A program made the translations under genes and the position numbers. DNA of 64,000 nt from Microthyrium microscopicum (taxonomy: Eukaryota > Ascomycota > Dothideomycetes > Microthyriales > Microthyriaceae). This document shows positions 12,218 through 25,746 of the stretch, one piece after another (position 1 is the stretch's first letter; every line of letters starts with the position of its first letter). Location of the stretch: the NCBI GenBank assembly GCA_010405405.1, contig MU004244.1, forward strand, positions 747,895 through 811,894. Direction: 5' to 3'. The notes under the pieces are model-generated. The model had not been told where the DNA came from. It ran no database searches and saw only the letters and a program-made list of their open reading frames with translations.

Positions 12218-12542
12218 CTAATTGCCAGCAACAGGGCAAGCCTCAGCATCTTGGTTCTCGACATTCAACTTCTTGACCTTGCTCTCAGGAATAGTATGAG
12301 TATCGCCGCTCTTCAACTCGCTACGGACCTGAACATGATAGTTTCCACCCTATGACCATCAGCTCAGTTCACCATGCTGCTCATATCGCTTCAACAAACC
12401 TCGTAGCTCTTGACGACGCCAACAACGTCCTCTCCTGACGAGTTTGTGAAAGTAACGTGTGTGTTTCTGTGGAAGAGGTAAGCTAGATGAAGCCGAAGCG
12501 AGTGGGTTCAGCGAAGATGGTGACATACTCTGAGAAAGGCAT
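12218..12542 (-). CDS. Small three-exon hypothetical protein (70 aa)
   Basis: Not recognised. Exons are 12542-12529 (14 nt), 12466-12400 and 12349-12218; introns of 62 and 50 nt have GTATGT/CAG and GTTTGT/TAG ends. Spliced, they give 70 residues starting MPFSENTHVTFTNSSGEDVV and ending AEACPVAGN. The protein is soluble, with alternating polar and hydrophobic residues suggesting a small beta fold (GVVKSYEGGNYHVQVR). No signal peptide. The consistent frame through two introns and the protein-like composition support a real gene. Any Tudor- or SH3-like assignment would be speculation. Confidence 0.62.
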
Positions 12543-13013
12543 GATGATTGGGATTCTTGATACTTGTTGGTGTGAGTGTAGTAGTGGAGTAAAGAGGGGT
12601 ATCTTGTAAGGTGGAAGGAACAAGGCTGAGATGAGAAAGTTATAAACAAAGTATGAAACAATGGATTCACCAAAATGACGTAGCAAGCTGCTCTCTCTCC
12701 ACCTTCCGAATTGAGAACAAAGCCAGGAACATTACCGAATGTAGTACATGATGAGCAATACATCAGCCCTAGTTGGTTGAGGGGGAAGAGCTAGGTAGTT
12801 GCTAGTACCCAGACTTCATGGTCATGAGATGAGAGCTCCTTTGACTAGACGGAAGTAGAAGTATGTATGCATAATGCTACTAAAGTAATAGTTACCGCAC
12901 CTCCTACAGCTCCATTGACATTAAGGGCATACTTCCATTCAGTCATTACAATGATTGTTTACACAAGCTCCCGGAGTACACAAGCTCCCAGAGCACGCAA
13001 TGAGGGTTTATAT
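12543..13013. other. Intergenic, promoter side of the 70-aa gene
   Basis: 471 bp with no coding signal apart from chance frames. A degenerate 17-bp tandem duplication lies at 12961-12994. Confidence 0.55.
12961..12994. repeat. 17-bp tandem duplication, two copies
   Basis: Units ACACAAGCTCCCGGAGT and ACACAAGCTCCCAGAGC lie head to tail with two mismatches, 20 bp beyond the stop codon of the WD40 gene, so probably in its 3' UTR. Confidence 0.8.
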
Positions 13014-16000
13014 CTACATGACAACACAATCCTCCGGAGCTTCTTCAGCTGCTCCGTCCTGCATGCGCGCCGCCAACATCTCCAAGAATCCACGAGAGAT
13101 GTACTGGTGATTGTTTCCTGACCGACGGTTCATGTCGTTCTCGCTGGTAATCTTGTACTCGTCCTGCATTCTCTTGCGGCTCGGCAAGCCATTTGGGTAC
13201 ACATACTCCGAGTCTGAATCAGAAACTTCCTCCTCTGCCTCTTCTGGGCCTGCGCTGCTCGAATCGTTGTGCTGTGTGCCACGGTCTGTTGTTGCTGCAC
13301 GATTTTGGTTGCGGCGTCGACGGGAGCGGATGGACGAGAATTGGGATGGGTCAACGCGGGAGATACCAGACGCATGGCGGGCGGCACGACGCGCATGAGC
13401 GTCTGGAGAGAAGATTTTGACGGTTGAGTCGATGCCGGAGACAGCGAGCATTGGCTCGTAGGGGTGTGCTTCGTGAATAATTAGTGTATAGTTCAAGGAT
13501 CGCTTTTGCGACGGAATGGCTTACGTTGAACTACGTTGACAACCTCATTGTCACCCTGAAGAATATTAACCAAACGACTGGTCTTCTTGTCCCAGATGAA
13601 AAGATTGCCACAATCGCTGCCGCTGACAACATACTCGTCGTTCAATCCGTAGAAATTGACATCTTTGGTGGTATCAACATTGCAGTGGCCAACGTATTTA
13701 CGCAGATGGCTTCCAGTAGGGACGTTGGCAGCAACACGACTCTTTTGACGATAACCTTGGGTGAAAGTGTCCATGTCTTCTTCGGATTCATCTGCTGAGG
13801 AAGACTGTGTATCTTCTCTATCTGATTCGGATTCTGAATCACCTTCATCATGATCAATAAAATCTTCTTCTTCGTCTTCTTCATCATCCTCGGCATCGTC
13901 TTGATCAACCAAGGGTTGGCGTGTTGGTACTAGAAATAGGTCAGATAAAACGCCATATACAACAGACTACACACTCACATGTAGCAATTACTGAAGACTC
14001 CCTTCGAGGTCTTCTTGCAGCCGAATTTTCAAATGCTGTCGCTACAAATGCATAATTTACATCAATGGCAGCACGGTGTAGAACAGCCATACAAACACGA
14101 TGACCCCAGAACGTAACAGCTATATCACGACTAAGTGTTGGGCCGGCAGGTTCGTCACTGCTTTCTTTAGAGGGCGCATGTAAGTCGGCAAACGGAATTT
14201 TCATGATTCGGCCAAAGGCACGAACAGCCTGTTTTTCGCTTGGAAATATCTCATCGGTATTACGAGGATCATCGCCAAGTCCACCGTGTCCAGAATACAC
14301 AATCGGGAGCTCAGCAGCAAGTCCCTCGAGGTAAGGAATGAGATGAGTGTCGAGAGCTTCTATTCCAGCATCTCTTGGAACCGGAAGTCGGCGACGTGAA
14401 GCTCTTGCTGCAAATTGCGATTCTGATGAAAATTCTCGGAGCACAGCTCCTACTCCACTCTCAAGCCAAAGTAGAATGGCTTTGATAAAGTCGTACCCAA
14501 ACTGCTCGTGTCGGTCTAGTGGTTGGCTGCCTTCACGCTCTGCAGGGCGAATGATATCGTAAGATTCTAAATCGATTGATTGAGTGCGCGAGTTTGTCGG
14601 ACCAGGAGCGGTTGATTTGTAACCTAGTAGTATCCTCGCCAGTGTTCCGCTTGCTTGCGTATAGCGCCAAACTTTAGCCCGATCGTTTCGCAGTTTCAGC
14701 TCGTAATCAACAGAGGTTGAACATGTTGTGACCGGATAAGTCCGACTAGATATGTGATCATCTATCTTGTCAAAGGCATTTACAGAGGCTTGCAGTATAT
14801 CAAATATCTCTTCTCGTCGTTGGGCGGGATCGTGCTGGAAATGTGTTCTGCCTAGCGAGTTCTTCAGACTCCGAATTCGATGCGCGTGTGAACTGCCAGA
14901 GTCGGGGACGCCACTGGAAGCTCCTTGAGTGCGGCTTGACGGACGAATAGTAACAGGTACTCCTCCCATTTGTACAATAAAACTATATGCCGCGTTCGCG
15001 TTCAACGGCGTTGGAGCTACAGCATTAGACGTTCTAGGCCTCGAGTTTGGTCCATTGGAAGGAGACTCAGCGTTTATCATAGGCCGCTTTCTCTTTTTGC
15101 CACTGGATGAATTTCTCGACCTTGCTTGCGGAATAGGCGCCGATGTGGAAAACGCTTGACGATCTTGGTCTTTCATATCTTTACGTATGTCGAAAGAGTA
15201 GATATTATCCCGCATCCAACTGACAATCAGCTCATTTGGATTTGCTGTGCCAAGCTTGCATGCTGAAATGTTCTTCCCGGAATCGTTGCGACTCATTTGA
15301 GGCTGTCCATATGGTGCAAACTTGGCCACACAACGGGTTGCATCGGAAAGCACAGTCTCTGCAGCCTCGGGTGATAATGAACGAGGTACGCTTCCTCCTC
15401 TCTCCTCCAGTCTGTTCCGACCAAGCATTCGACGATCATGGAGAAAACAGTGAAGGTGAGTTCCACCAAGAGCAATGTAATGTGGTTGGCTCGGCGAGCA
15501 GCTGATAGTCCAAAGTTCCACGTTGTATGGTTCATACGTGATTAATGGAGGAGGTGCGTCAGATCGACTGGGTTGAGCACCAGATCTCCTAAAAACTGGG
15601 CTCTTTCTCGGATACGAGGATTCTGGCTGACGAATATCCCATTGTCTTACTTCACCATCCTCAGAGCATGTAAGAAAGTAGAAAGATGAGGCTTCTGTAA
15701 CTATTCGTTTGACAGACGAGTCGTGGGAGCGAAAAACCTTGCCGTTTGTGCTGTTGGAGCTTAGGTACAAACGAGAGTTTGTCGGTTGAGTCGCGCGTTG
15801 AATGTCGAATACCCTGACTTCATCGTCGCCAGCACATGACACTATGGTGCTGTCGCTCGAGTTTGGCATAAATTTGACTGAGAAAATGTTGGCGGTGTGT
15901 CCGGTATCCAGGGTAGCGGCGAGGCCGAATTGAAGTGCTCCTTGGTCTGGAAGATAAGAGTGAATGTTGATGAATTTGTCATCCGAGCCAGACGCAAGTA

Positions 16001-16229
16001 GACGACCAGATCGAGACCAGCTAAGAAACTCAAGTTAGAGAGCGAAGGACATACGGAGGGTAGAAGCTTGCCTTAATGCGTTGACGCATCCAGAATGGCC
16101 TTCAAGTTCATTAACGATGTCCAAATCTTGAACAAATTCGGGATCACTATAGAGTCCTGGAACACCAGAGAATGATCTTCGGTCACCAATTTCACGGCGA
16201 ACAAGCCGGTCTGGTAAGTCGAATTTCAT
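13014..16229 (-). CDS. iqw1: Iqw1/DCAF6-like WD40 protein
   Basis: Predicted substrate receptor of a CUL4-DDB1 ubiquitin ligase (family knowledge from DCAF6 and fission yeast Iqw1). Exons 16229-16072, 16020-13979, 13929-13525 and 13468-13014 give 1019 aa. N-terminal WD repeats start at LEGHSGCVNALSWSRSGRLL and GHTANIFSVKFMP, both very close to DCAF6. A long Ser/Arg-rich middle follows, then an Asp/Glu-rich stretch, and the C-terminal repeats YVVSGSDCGNLFIWDKKTSR and VVQPHPYEPMLAVSGIDS close the propeller. The first intron (51 nt) has a GC donor (AAG|GCAAGC). The last residues EDCVVM carry no known signal. Confidence 0.9.
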
Positions 16230-16928
16230 TATGGTGATGCAAATTGTTATCGACCAATATCATGGAAAAGACGATATGCTGAAAGCGGGGCCATTGAAAG
16301 GGCGAACCGCGAGATGTGTGGTGGCAGTTGGAGTTGTTCCCGCCTGATGACGACGATGCTGTTATTGAAATAGAGATCGAAAGTTGAAGAGTTGTAGTTG
16401 TGGACTAGAATAGGTTATGGAGAGGAGAAATAGTGGCGATGGTGGCATGAAGTCATAAGAAGAAGTTAGAAGCACGATGGAAGTTGTGCATGGAACCTTG
16501 CAAGGAAAGAAGCATCTCAAATCACACACATCTGGGCCCGGTTTGCAGTTGGCCAATCAGAGCTGCACCATCACCTATAGACAGCCTTATTGTTAGCTTT
16601 GCATTTTATCACCCAAATCGCTAGGTCCATTTCCAAAGTAAAGATGCTACTTGGTATCGCAAATCTGTAGAGGAGCTATCGACAGCCTTGAAAACACAGC
16701 CGTGCAAAAGATGTCGTAAAGTCGTACTATCGCCAACTGCGGCTGCCATGACTACAACATACAGTAGATTGACTCAAAGTCTGAAAAAGGCCATATGCTG
16801 ATGGGTATCAAATGTTTCGATCGCATTATATTACATACATAGCCCATGTAGTCAGATCTTTATCCCATTCCAGGACTTGCCAGAATCTTGCGCCAAACCA
16901 TGCCACGCTGAATATATGCAACAATCTC
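16230..16928. other. Intergenic region upstream of iqw1
   Basis: 699 bp between the start of iqw1 and the end of DPM2, both on the minus strand. It should contain the iqw1 promoter and the DPM2 3' UTR. No coding signal recognised. Confidence 0.55.
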
Positions 16929-17305
16929 CTAGGAGCTTTTGGCTTGCTTGGTTTTGAGAGCCTTCTTCCTGTTGCTTCGAATCATAACTGTAGAGAGGAA
17001 AGATCCGACGACGGCGATTCCGAGCAGGATGAGGATGACTGGTATGCGAATTGCCCAGACTCGAGGAGGGAAGAAAGAGTGCAGAGAGTGGTCATCGTCG
17101 ACAAATGGCTAATATGCGATTAGTTCAAGCGCTCCAGCAACGGTGGAAGAATAGCATACCATCAATATAGTCCAGACAGTGTAGTAGAAGAAAACGGTGG
17201 TTGCTACGAGGAGCATGCTGAGGCCGACCAACTTGTCAAGCTTGTGAGAACAATGTTAGCGCAAAGGCTCTGGACCTGAAAAATGGGACCATGCAGACAT
17301 ACCAT
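16929..17305 (-). CDS. DPM2: Dolichol-phosphate mannose synthase subunit DPM2
   Basis: Small ER membrane subunit that stabilises dolichol-phosphate mannose synthase, which supplies mannose for N-glycans, GPI anchors and O-mannosylation. Exons 17305-17303, 17240-17160 and 17108-16929 give 87 aa, normal for the family. The first coding exon is only ATG, followed directly by the donor GTATGT. The next exon begins LDKLVGLSMLLVATTVFFYY. Two hydrophobic helices are present (about residues 6-26 and 46-68), and the protein ends with a basic tail KKALKTKQAKSS. It faces CWC22 across a 402-bp shared promoter region. Confidence 0.92.
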
Positions 17306-17707
17306 GATGAAATTTGAGAGCGCGAGGAAAGCTTGAGGCTAAAGGAGAGTAATGAAGCTGAAGCGATGAAGAGTGGTTGAATCAGGAAAAGCTCAAGATG
17401 GAAGGAGCGAGTGCATCGTGGCCTCCTTTCCTGGCAATGCGCGCCGCACCGCGAAGGAAGGAGCAGACGCTTGGGCCACCTGTCAAGAAATATTACTGTT
17501 GTACGCTAGATCTTACTAGGTTAGACTAGCGTCAAGCAATTGCTAGCCAATCACCTCCAAGTCGTAAAATTTCTAGGCAGAGCAGACTCTCGTGATCCAT
17601 CGTCAATTCACCACCAAAACTTTAGCCCCGTCCTCACTGCAAAACTCGGCCTCCACCATTGCCTCCATATAACTCTTTTCTGCGCTTCTCTCATCGCATT
17701 CATAATC
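17306..17707. promoter_or_regulatory. Shared bidirectional promoter region DPM2 / CWC22
   Basis: 402 bp separate the two start codons, which point away from each other. The right third is pyrimidine-rich before the CWC22 start. Individual elements were not resolved. Confidence 0.5.
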
Positions 17708-20134
17708 ATGGAGGTTGCTTCAGCAGTTCGAGTCCCTACGCCGGAACCAGAAGATACTCGTCCCAGTCCTGGCATCAAACGCAAAAGGTCTCCTTCATCC
17801 CGTTCTCCTTCCCCGCGACGTCCTCCATCACCACCTGGTCGTCGCTCTCCGCCAACCGGTCCTTCTCGAGACTCTCGTCGTGATAAGCCATCCTTCAATG
17901 GTCCACTTCCAAAAGACATCGATCGCGAACGAGCTGTAGAACGCCAGCGTCAATTTGAACATCGCCGCAAAGAGCAGCCCCGGGAAATCATAGAGCCGAC
18001 TGCAGAAGAGAAGCAAGCTGCAGCCAAGAAAGAGTATGAAGACCTTCTCGGCAAACGAAGCGGTGGTGTTTATATCCCACCAGCTCGTCTGCGGGCTCTG
18101 CAAGCTCAGATCACCGATCAAAATAGCAAGGAGTTTCAGCGAATGGCTTGGGAAGCGTTGAAAAAGTCTATCAATGGGCTCATCAACAAAGTCAATATTT
18201 CGAATATCAAGCACATTGTTCCTGAACTCTTTGGCGAAAACCTAGTACGAGGACGAGGTCTGTTTTGCCGTTCAATTATGAAGGCTCAAGCTGCTTCTTT
18301 ACCTTTTTCACCAATTTTTGCTGCCACCGCTGCCATTGTCAATACAAAGCTCCCGCAAGTAGGAGAGCTACTCGTACGGCGACTTGTTGTTTCTTTTCGA
18401 AAAGCCTTTAAGCGAAACGACAAGGCAGTCTGTATCAGCTCAACTTCCTTTCTTGCTCACCTCGTCAATCAACAAGTATGTACCGAAATGTTGGCCGCGC
18501 AATTGTTGCTACTTCTTCTTCACAAGCCTACGGATGACAGTGTGGAAATCGCTGTAAGCTTGGTCAAAGAATGTGGTCAACACCTTGAAGAAATGAGCGC
18601 GCCTATCGCCTTGGCCGTATTCGACCAATTCCGAAACATTCTTCACGAAGCTACCGATCTGGAAAAGAGGACTCAATACATGATCGAAGTTTTGTTCCAG
18701 ATTCGCAAAGACCGCTGGAAGGAATATCCAGCCGTCAAAGAAGAATTGGACCTTGTGGAAGAGGAGGATCAAATCACGCATCAAATCAGTCTTGATGGGG
18801 AAATGGAAACCCAAGATACATTGAATATCTTCAAGTTCGATCCCGAGTATGAAGAGCACGAAGAGGCCTATAAGCAACTAAAAGCCGAAATCCTCGGAGA
18901 AGCTGATGGCAGCGCTGATGAAGAATACGACTCTGATGCCAGCAGCGAGGAAGAGGAAGAGAATGTTCAAGAAAAGGAGGTGGAGATCAAAGATCAGACC
19001 AATACCGACCTGGTCAACCTTCGCCGATCAATCTATCTCACAATCAAGAGTAGTGGCACTTTCGAGGAAGCATGCCACAAGCTTATGCGAATCAACCTAC
19101 CTCCTGGACAAGAGGATGAGTTACCTTCCATGATCATCGAATGCGCTTCTCAAGAGCGCACCTTTGACAAGTTCTATGGCAACATTGGCGAGCGGTTTTG
19201 TAAACTCAATCGCCTCTGGTCGGAACTGTTCCAGGAACAATTCGTCAAGTACTACGAAACGATCCATCGCTTCGAGGCAAACCGACTCCGCATTATTGCT
19301 CAGTATTTTGGTCATCTCCTTGCTGGTGAAGGTATTGGTTGGCATGTCTTGTCCATCGTTCATCTCAATGAAGACGAAACAACCTCTTCATCTCGTATCT
19401 TCATCAAGATTCTCTTCGAAGAATTGGTTCAAGCAATGGGTCTACCCAAACTCACCGCTAAACTGCGAGATGAAATGCTTCAGCCCAGTCTGGCTGGCAT
19501 TTTCCCAACCGACGATCCCAAAAACACTCGCTTTTCCATCAACTTCTTTACTGCAATTGGAATGGGCATGCTCACCGAAGATATGCGCGAGCATCTCAAA
19601 AACATCCCCCAGCCAGCAGCTCCAGCTTTACCGGAGCATTCGGATTCCGACTCGGACAGCGTATCGTCCTACTCATCCTACAGCTCCCGTTCGCGTACTG
19701 TCTCCGAATCACGCTCCCCATCGCCTCGTCCTCGCGCCACGCGCGCCGCCTCAAGATCGCCGTCACGTAGTCCATCCCGTTCTCGCCGTAGACGAGATGA
19801 CAGCTACTCCTCTCGATCGCGCTCTCGATCGCGCTCAGTCACACTTCAAAGACGAAGTCGCACTGTTAGAGACCGTAGCGCCTCGCCATCACGTTCCCCT
19901 TCGCCGCCACCGCGCCGTGCTGCACGCCGGAGAAGTCCATCTGAAGATAGTCGGTCGCCATCACCACCTCCGCGTCGTCGCCGTCGGGAGAGCTCAGAGC
20001 TAGACGATGCACCGCCGGCTAGACGACGACGTAATTCAAGCTCAGATGCATCTGCTGCTGCACCGCGTAGGAGACGAAACTCTAGCTCGGAGGAGTCGCG
20101 CTCGCCTAGTCCACCACCACGCCGACGAAGGTAG
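17708..20134 (+). CDS. CWC22: Pre-mRNA splicing factor CWC22
   Basis: Nuclear spliceosome component needed before the first catalytic step; in animals it also recruits the exon-junction helicase eIF4A3. 808 aa without introns; the ATG at 17708 precedes a Pro/Ser/Arg-rich N-tail. The MIF4G domain spans roughly residues 150-370 (KRSGGVYIPPARLR, then helical repeats through ISSTSFLAHLVNQQV). An acidic linker (about 390-435) and the MA3 domain (about 440-560; LRRSIYLTIKSSGTFEEACH) follow. The C-terminal 170 residues are RS/RRR-rich with repeats of RSPSPPPRRRR type. Domain order matches the family; the RS tail is longer than in yeast, as usual for filamentous fungi. Confidence 0.95.
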   Translation: MEVASAVRVPTPEPEDTRPSPGIKRKRSPSSRSPSPRRPPSPPGRRSPPTGPSRDSRRDKPSFNGPLPKDIDRERAVERQRQFEHRRKEQPREIIEPTAEEKQAAAKKEYEDLLGKRSGGVYIPPARLRALQAQITDQNSKEFQRMAWEALKKSINGLINKVNISNIKHIVPELFGENLVRGRGLFCRSIMKAQAASLPFSPIFAATAAIVNTKLPQVGELLVRRLVVSFRKAFKRNDKAVCISSTSFLAHLVNQQVCTEMLAAQLLLLLLHKPTDDSVEIAVSLVKECGQHLEEMSAPIALAVFDQFRNILHEATDLEKRTQYMIEVLFQIRKDRWKEYPAVKEELDLVEEEDQITHQISLDGEMETQDTLNIFKFDPEYEEHEEAYKQLKAEILGEADGSADEEYDSDASSEEEEENVQEKEVEIKDQTNTDLVNLRRSIYLTIKSSGTFEEACHKLMRINLPPGQEDELPSMIIECASQERTFDKFYGNIGERFCKLNRLWSELFQEQFVKYYETIHRFEANRLRIIAQYFGHLLAGEGIGWHVLSIVHLNEDETTSSSRIFIKILFEELVQAMGLPKLTAKLRDEMLQPSLAGIFPTDDPKNTRFSINFFTAIGMGMLTEDMREHLKNIPQPAAPALPEHSDSDSDSVSSYSSYSSRSRTVSESRSPSPRPRATRAASRSPSRSPSRSRRRRDDSYSSRSRSRSRSVTLQRRSRTVRDRSASPSRSPSPPPRRAARRRSPSEDSRSPSPPPRRRRRESSELDDAPPARRRRNSSSDASAAAPRRRRNSSSEESRSPSPPPRRRR

Positions 20135-20678
20135 TTGTTAGAAGATGCAAATCATAGGCATTCAGTAATTGAAAATTGAAATAGTGCTGAACGATAATTT
20201 CTATGTAACATTTTCACCTCAAAACACTTGTTCATCCTGTATCCATTGAAGCTGACCTGCCATTGATTGAAAATAATAATCTACTAATCCGGGGAAAAAG
20301 ACATATTACCTATATGGAGCATGGCTAATCTGAGTTCGTTACGTGGAGAGCGAAATAGTGAGTTCCTCTCATTGGAAAGTTCCACTAGAAAGAGTAATAT
20401 GTATCAGAGGGTTTACGGTATACCTACCTACGTGTTTAATAGGCTTTCTACCCAACCCTTTTAATTGCTCGATTTATTTGCAAGAGCTCGGATACGATAT
20501 TGGCCATTTAGGTCACGAAGTCTTATTCTCTATTGCTATCTAACTCGAACTTCACCTATATACAATAGTAGGAAGCAATAGAGAGAGGAAATCAACATTC
20601 AAGGGCACATATATATCCAAGTAACTCCTAAATATCCAGATTGACTACTTCACGGGATCTTGAATTTTTTTCAACGCG
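20135..20678. other. Intergenic, promoter of the carboxylesterase
   Basis: 544 bp, AT-rich, with TATATA-like stretches near 20558 and 20609. No coding signal. Confidence 0.5.
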
Positions 20679-22753
<2,075 letters not shown>

Positions 22754-22941
22754 TCCGGAATCAAGAGTCTGGCATGTATTTCGTGCTTATGAATCAACTA
22801 CATTGACCTAGAGCTTGAACTGCTTCACTAATTCCACGTCGTCGCTCTCCGATAAGTCTATGGTCTATACAGTCGAGATTGCATTAACGGCAGAATATTC
22901 TATCACAGGCATGAATCTAGGAAACAGGTCGATTCTGAGTA

Positions 22942-24995
22942 TCATTGCCCTCTGTAAGGAACCCCCAAGCCCATAAAGTCCCTAAGGTTCGCCATCAGAT
23001 CAATGCCGTTAGGATTATCTGACGTAGGCACAATCCCATTCAACTTCTCAGCACTTCCTGGCAACGCCTGGCAGACTCTTCCGTCTCGGACCTCCATATG
23101 GTCTGCATTGACTCCAGGAGTGACCCAGAAAGTGTTATTAACATCCCACTTGGACTTGATCTCTGATAACTTAGGATAGTTAGTGCCCCAGAAGGCATTC
23201 TTCCAATTCTTCGCGCCGTAATATGCCTAAAAAGTGTTAAAAAAAACTCTCAATGCAGTGACGAACTTCTGAGTCAGACTTACTTCATTGACGTAGGCAC
23301 CAGCATCGGGAGCATATCCGCGGAGAGTGTCTGCAGATGCGTATGGAGGATAGTATGGCGAGTAGCAGGAAATATAGGCTTTTCGCCATGCCGGAACGAC
23401 AGACGTATCATTGCCTTTGGCATGCGTTGCTGGACCAGATACAATCTCGATAATGTGACGAGAAGCAAATGCGCGCTTGACTTGGAACGGTGCAGACGGT
23501 AAGCCTTCAAGATGTTTTCTATCTAGCAGAATGTTATCCATTGGGAATTTACCATGTGCATTGGGCGGACTGTAGTCCCCAGTAGTGGTGTATGGAGTCC
23601 AGTCTGATGGTGCTTGTGGACTTCTTTTGCTTTGGCGCTCTGTTGGAATAAAGCTGAGATGTTCACGCAAATCTCGTTCGCGAACCATGCCTTTGTCGAC
23701 GAACAGTTTGAACAGGTTTCCGTATCTGGCTGATACTCCGGTGGTGGCGTTCGTGAGAGACTCTCCAGTTCCTGACCCTCCTGTCGTTTTACCAACCCCA
23801 GGCCACATGGTGGTGAAGAAGTCTTGATACATTGGATAAACGGAAATACTCGCCACCCAACGATCCATACCTGGGAAAGTCTTCATCTTGTTCAGCACTG
23901 GTTCCCATATAGACTTCGCATATGCTTCTGTGGCATTTTCTCCCACAAAGATACTGCCTCCCATGAAGCCATAAGGCGTCGTAAGGAAGATACCACCAGT
24001 CCCTTTGTCGACCATCGAAGGAAACTGGCTTCCAAGGTAAGCGATTGCATCGTATAGCCCAGCTGCGTCCTTGCCATCTGTCCGATTCAAGTAGCTGTTC
24101 AGCGTCGCTGTTGACGAATTTATGGCAACGAGATACAAGACTGTCGGAGGCGAAGGATATACTTTGACGGTCGCTTCAGTGACAACTCCCCATGCGCCAC
24201 CTCCACCACCGCGGAGAGCCCAGAAGAGATCAGGGTTTGTCTTGCTGTTGGCAACCTTGAGCTTGCCGTCCGCAGTGACGACTTTGAATTCCAAAAACTG
24301 GTCGACTCCGATGCCGTAGAGGTGGCTGACGAACGAGTGGCCGCCGGATTGCCCCCATCCTCCAGCCACTGATACGGTAGCTATTGGTCATATTAGCAAT
24401 TAGTCTTATCGTATTCGTGTTTTTGAGTAGTACCAGCTCCTCCAGATACTGCGAATAGCTTACTAGCCTTCAGTGCTCTGTTGAGCTCTGAACCCACCAC
24501 GCCCACGCCAAAAGTTGCCGCCGACTGCTTTCCAGGCGCGTGAAGATTTGAGACGAGAGCTACTGGCTGACCAGGCACTGGACTTTTAGCTCCCTCAGAA
24601 GTTGGTATGAAGTTGGAAGTCACAGTGACTCCTCTGAGCTGGGAAACATCCAGTGAGAGACCAGATGATGCATCGTTTCTACCCTGGTAATCATGGCCAG
24701 TGTTGATGATAGAAATTCTGAGATTATGTTTTGTGACGAACTGGACCGCTTTCTCCACATCAGAAGCGGATTTTGGTATATATCTGTAATCCGGCCGGGC
24801 AGTTCCAAGCCAGTTGACCTTTCTAGGCAGAACGCCAGGAAGGGCAGACTGCCATTGGGCCAATGTTGGAAAAGTAGTGTCCGTTTTCAGAACAGTACAA
24901 TTCCCAGGAACAAACTGTCTGCTTGTTTCTGTGCCTGAAGCACCAATTACATGCTGAAATAAGAGGGCTAAGGTAGGCGATATAAGAAGCTTCAT
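22942..24995 (-). CDS. Secreted BBE-type FAD-linked oxidase
   Basis: Flavin oxidoreductase of the vanillyl-alcohol-oxidase superfamily (FAD_binding_4 plus C-terminal BBE), acting on sugars, alcohols or secondary metabolites. Exons 24995-24434, 24380-23284 and 23226-22942 give 647 aa. A hydrophobic signal peptide covers residues 1-20. The FAD region contains INTGHDYQGRNDASSGLSL, whose His is the expected covalent flavin site, and VAGGWGQSGGHS, which has no cysteine, so only single-point flavin attachment is expected. NPDLFWALRGGGGGAWGVV is classic. The BBE tail AYYGAKNWKNAFWGTNYPKL lies in the last exon. Substrate unknown. Confidence 0.93.
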
Positions 24996-25746
24996 GGCGA
25001 ACTGCTCCCCGGAATGTCAAAAGTCTATTCCTGAGTAGCTAAGAGAATCTAGCAAGAAACGGGCTTCATAGCCAGTGATATATAATAGAGGTTTACATCT
25101 TGACTGTTGACAGCTTCGGCACGGATTACCAGTAGTATGCTCTATATATTAAATCATTCATCGTGGCCGGCCGTTGTCAACACTAATTGCAACAAACTTG
25201 AGCATCTTCTTTTCAAACACTAGGCTCATTTCTTATATTCAAAGTTGGGCAGAAGCCATCCGAGTGCGAAAATAGAGTACTCAAAGTACTTTAGACCTAT
25301 TGGTGCAGTGCACGCTGTACCTGAACAACTAATCTATTTAGCTTTTTCATTTGTGTTTACTCCTAGCTTCATCGTGACTTTCCTCTACATTGTTGAAACT
25401 TTCGACTTCGGTTCTGATCAGGAATCTCACCATGACTTATGGAACTACTGTGATCGTGGTGAACTTCACAAACGGCTGGGTCGTTGGTGTTTGAATCGAG
25501 CGTCTCTTGAAATTGAAACGAGCTAAACGTATATTATCGGTGTCGAAACGACATCTAATCCTTCTCACCAACGCTATTCTCCAAATGCAGCAAATGCACC
25601 TCCATCTTATAAAGCTATTACCTGTGACCGATCTCTGGATAGGAAAAAACAATAAATGGGGTATCTGATCAATCGCAAAAAGGGCAAACACGTCTACACT
25701 GCAAAATACATCAACAAGACACCCCCAGTGATACTTCCAATACTAC
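24996..25746. other. Intergenic, promoter of the FAD oxidase
   Basis: 751 bp. A TATATA-like box on the minus strand lies near 25078-25085, about 85 bp before the oxidase start. The remainder holds only chance frames and the 3' end region of GPC1. Confidence 0.5.

Noticed and set aside
19164-20003. 279-codon frame overlapping CWC22
   Set aside because: Shadow frame over the MA3 domain and RS-rich tail; the CWC22 frame carries the domain text.
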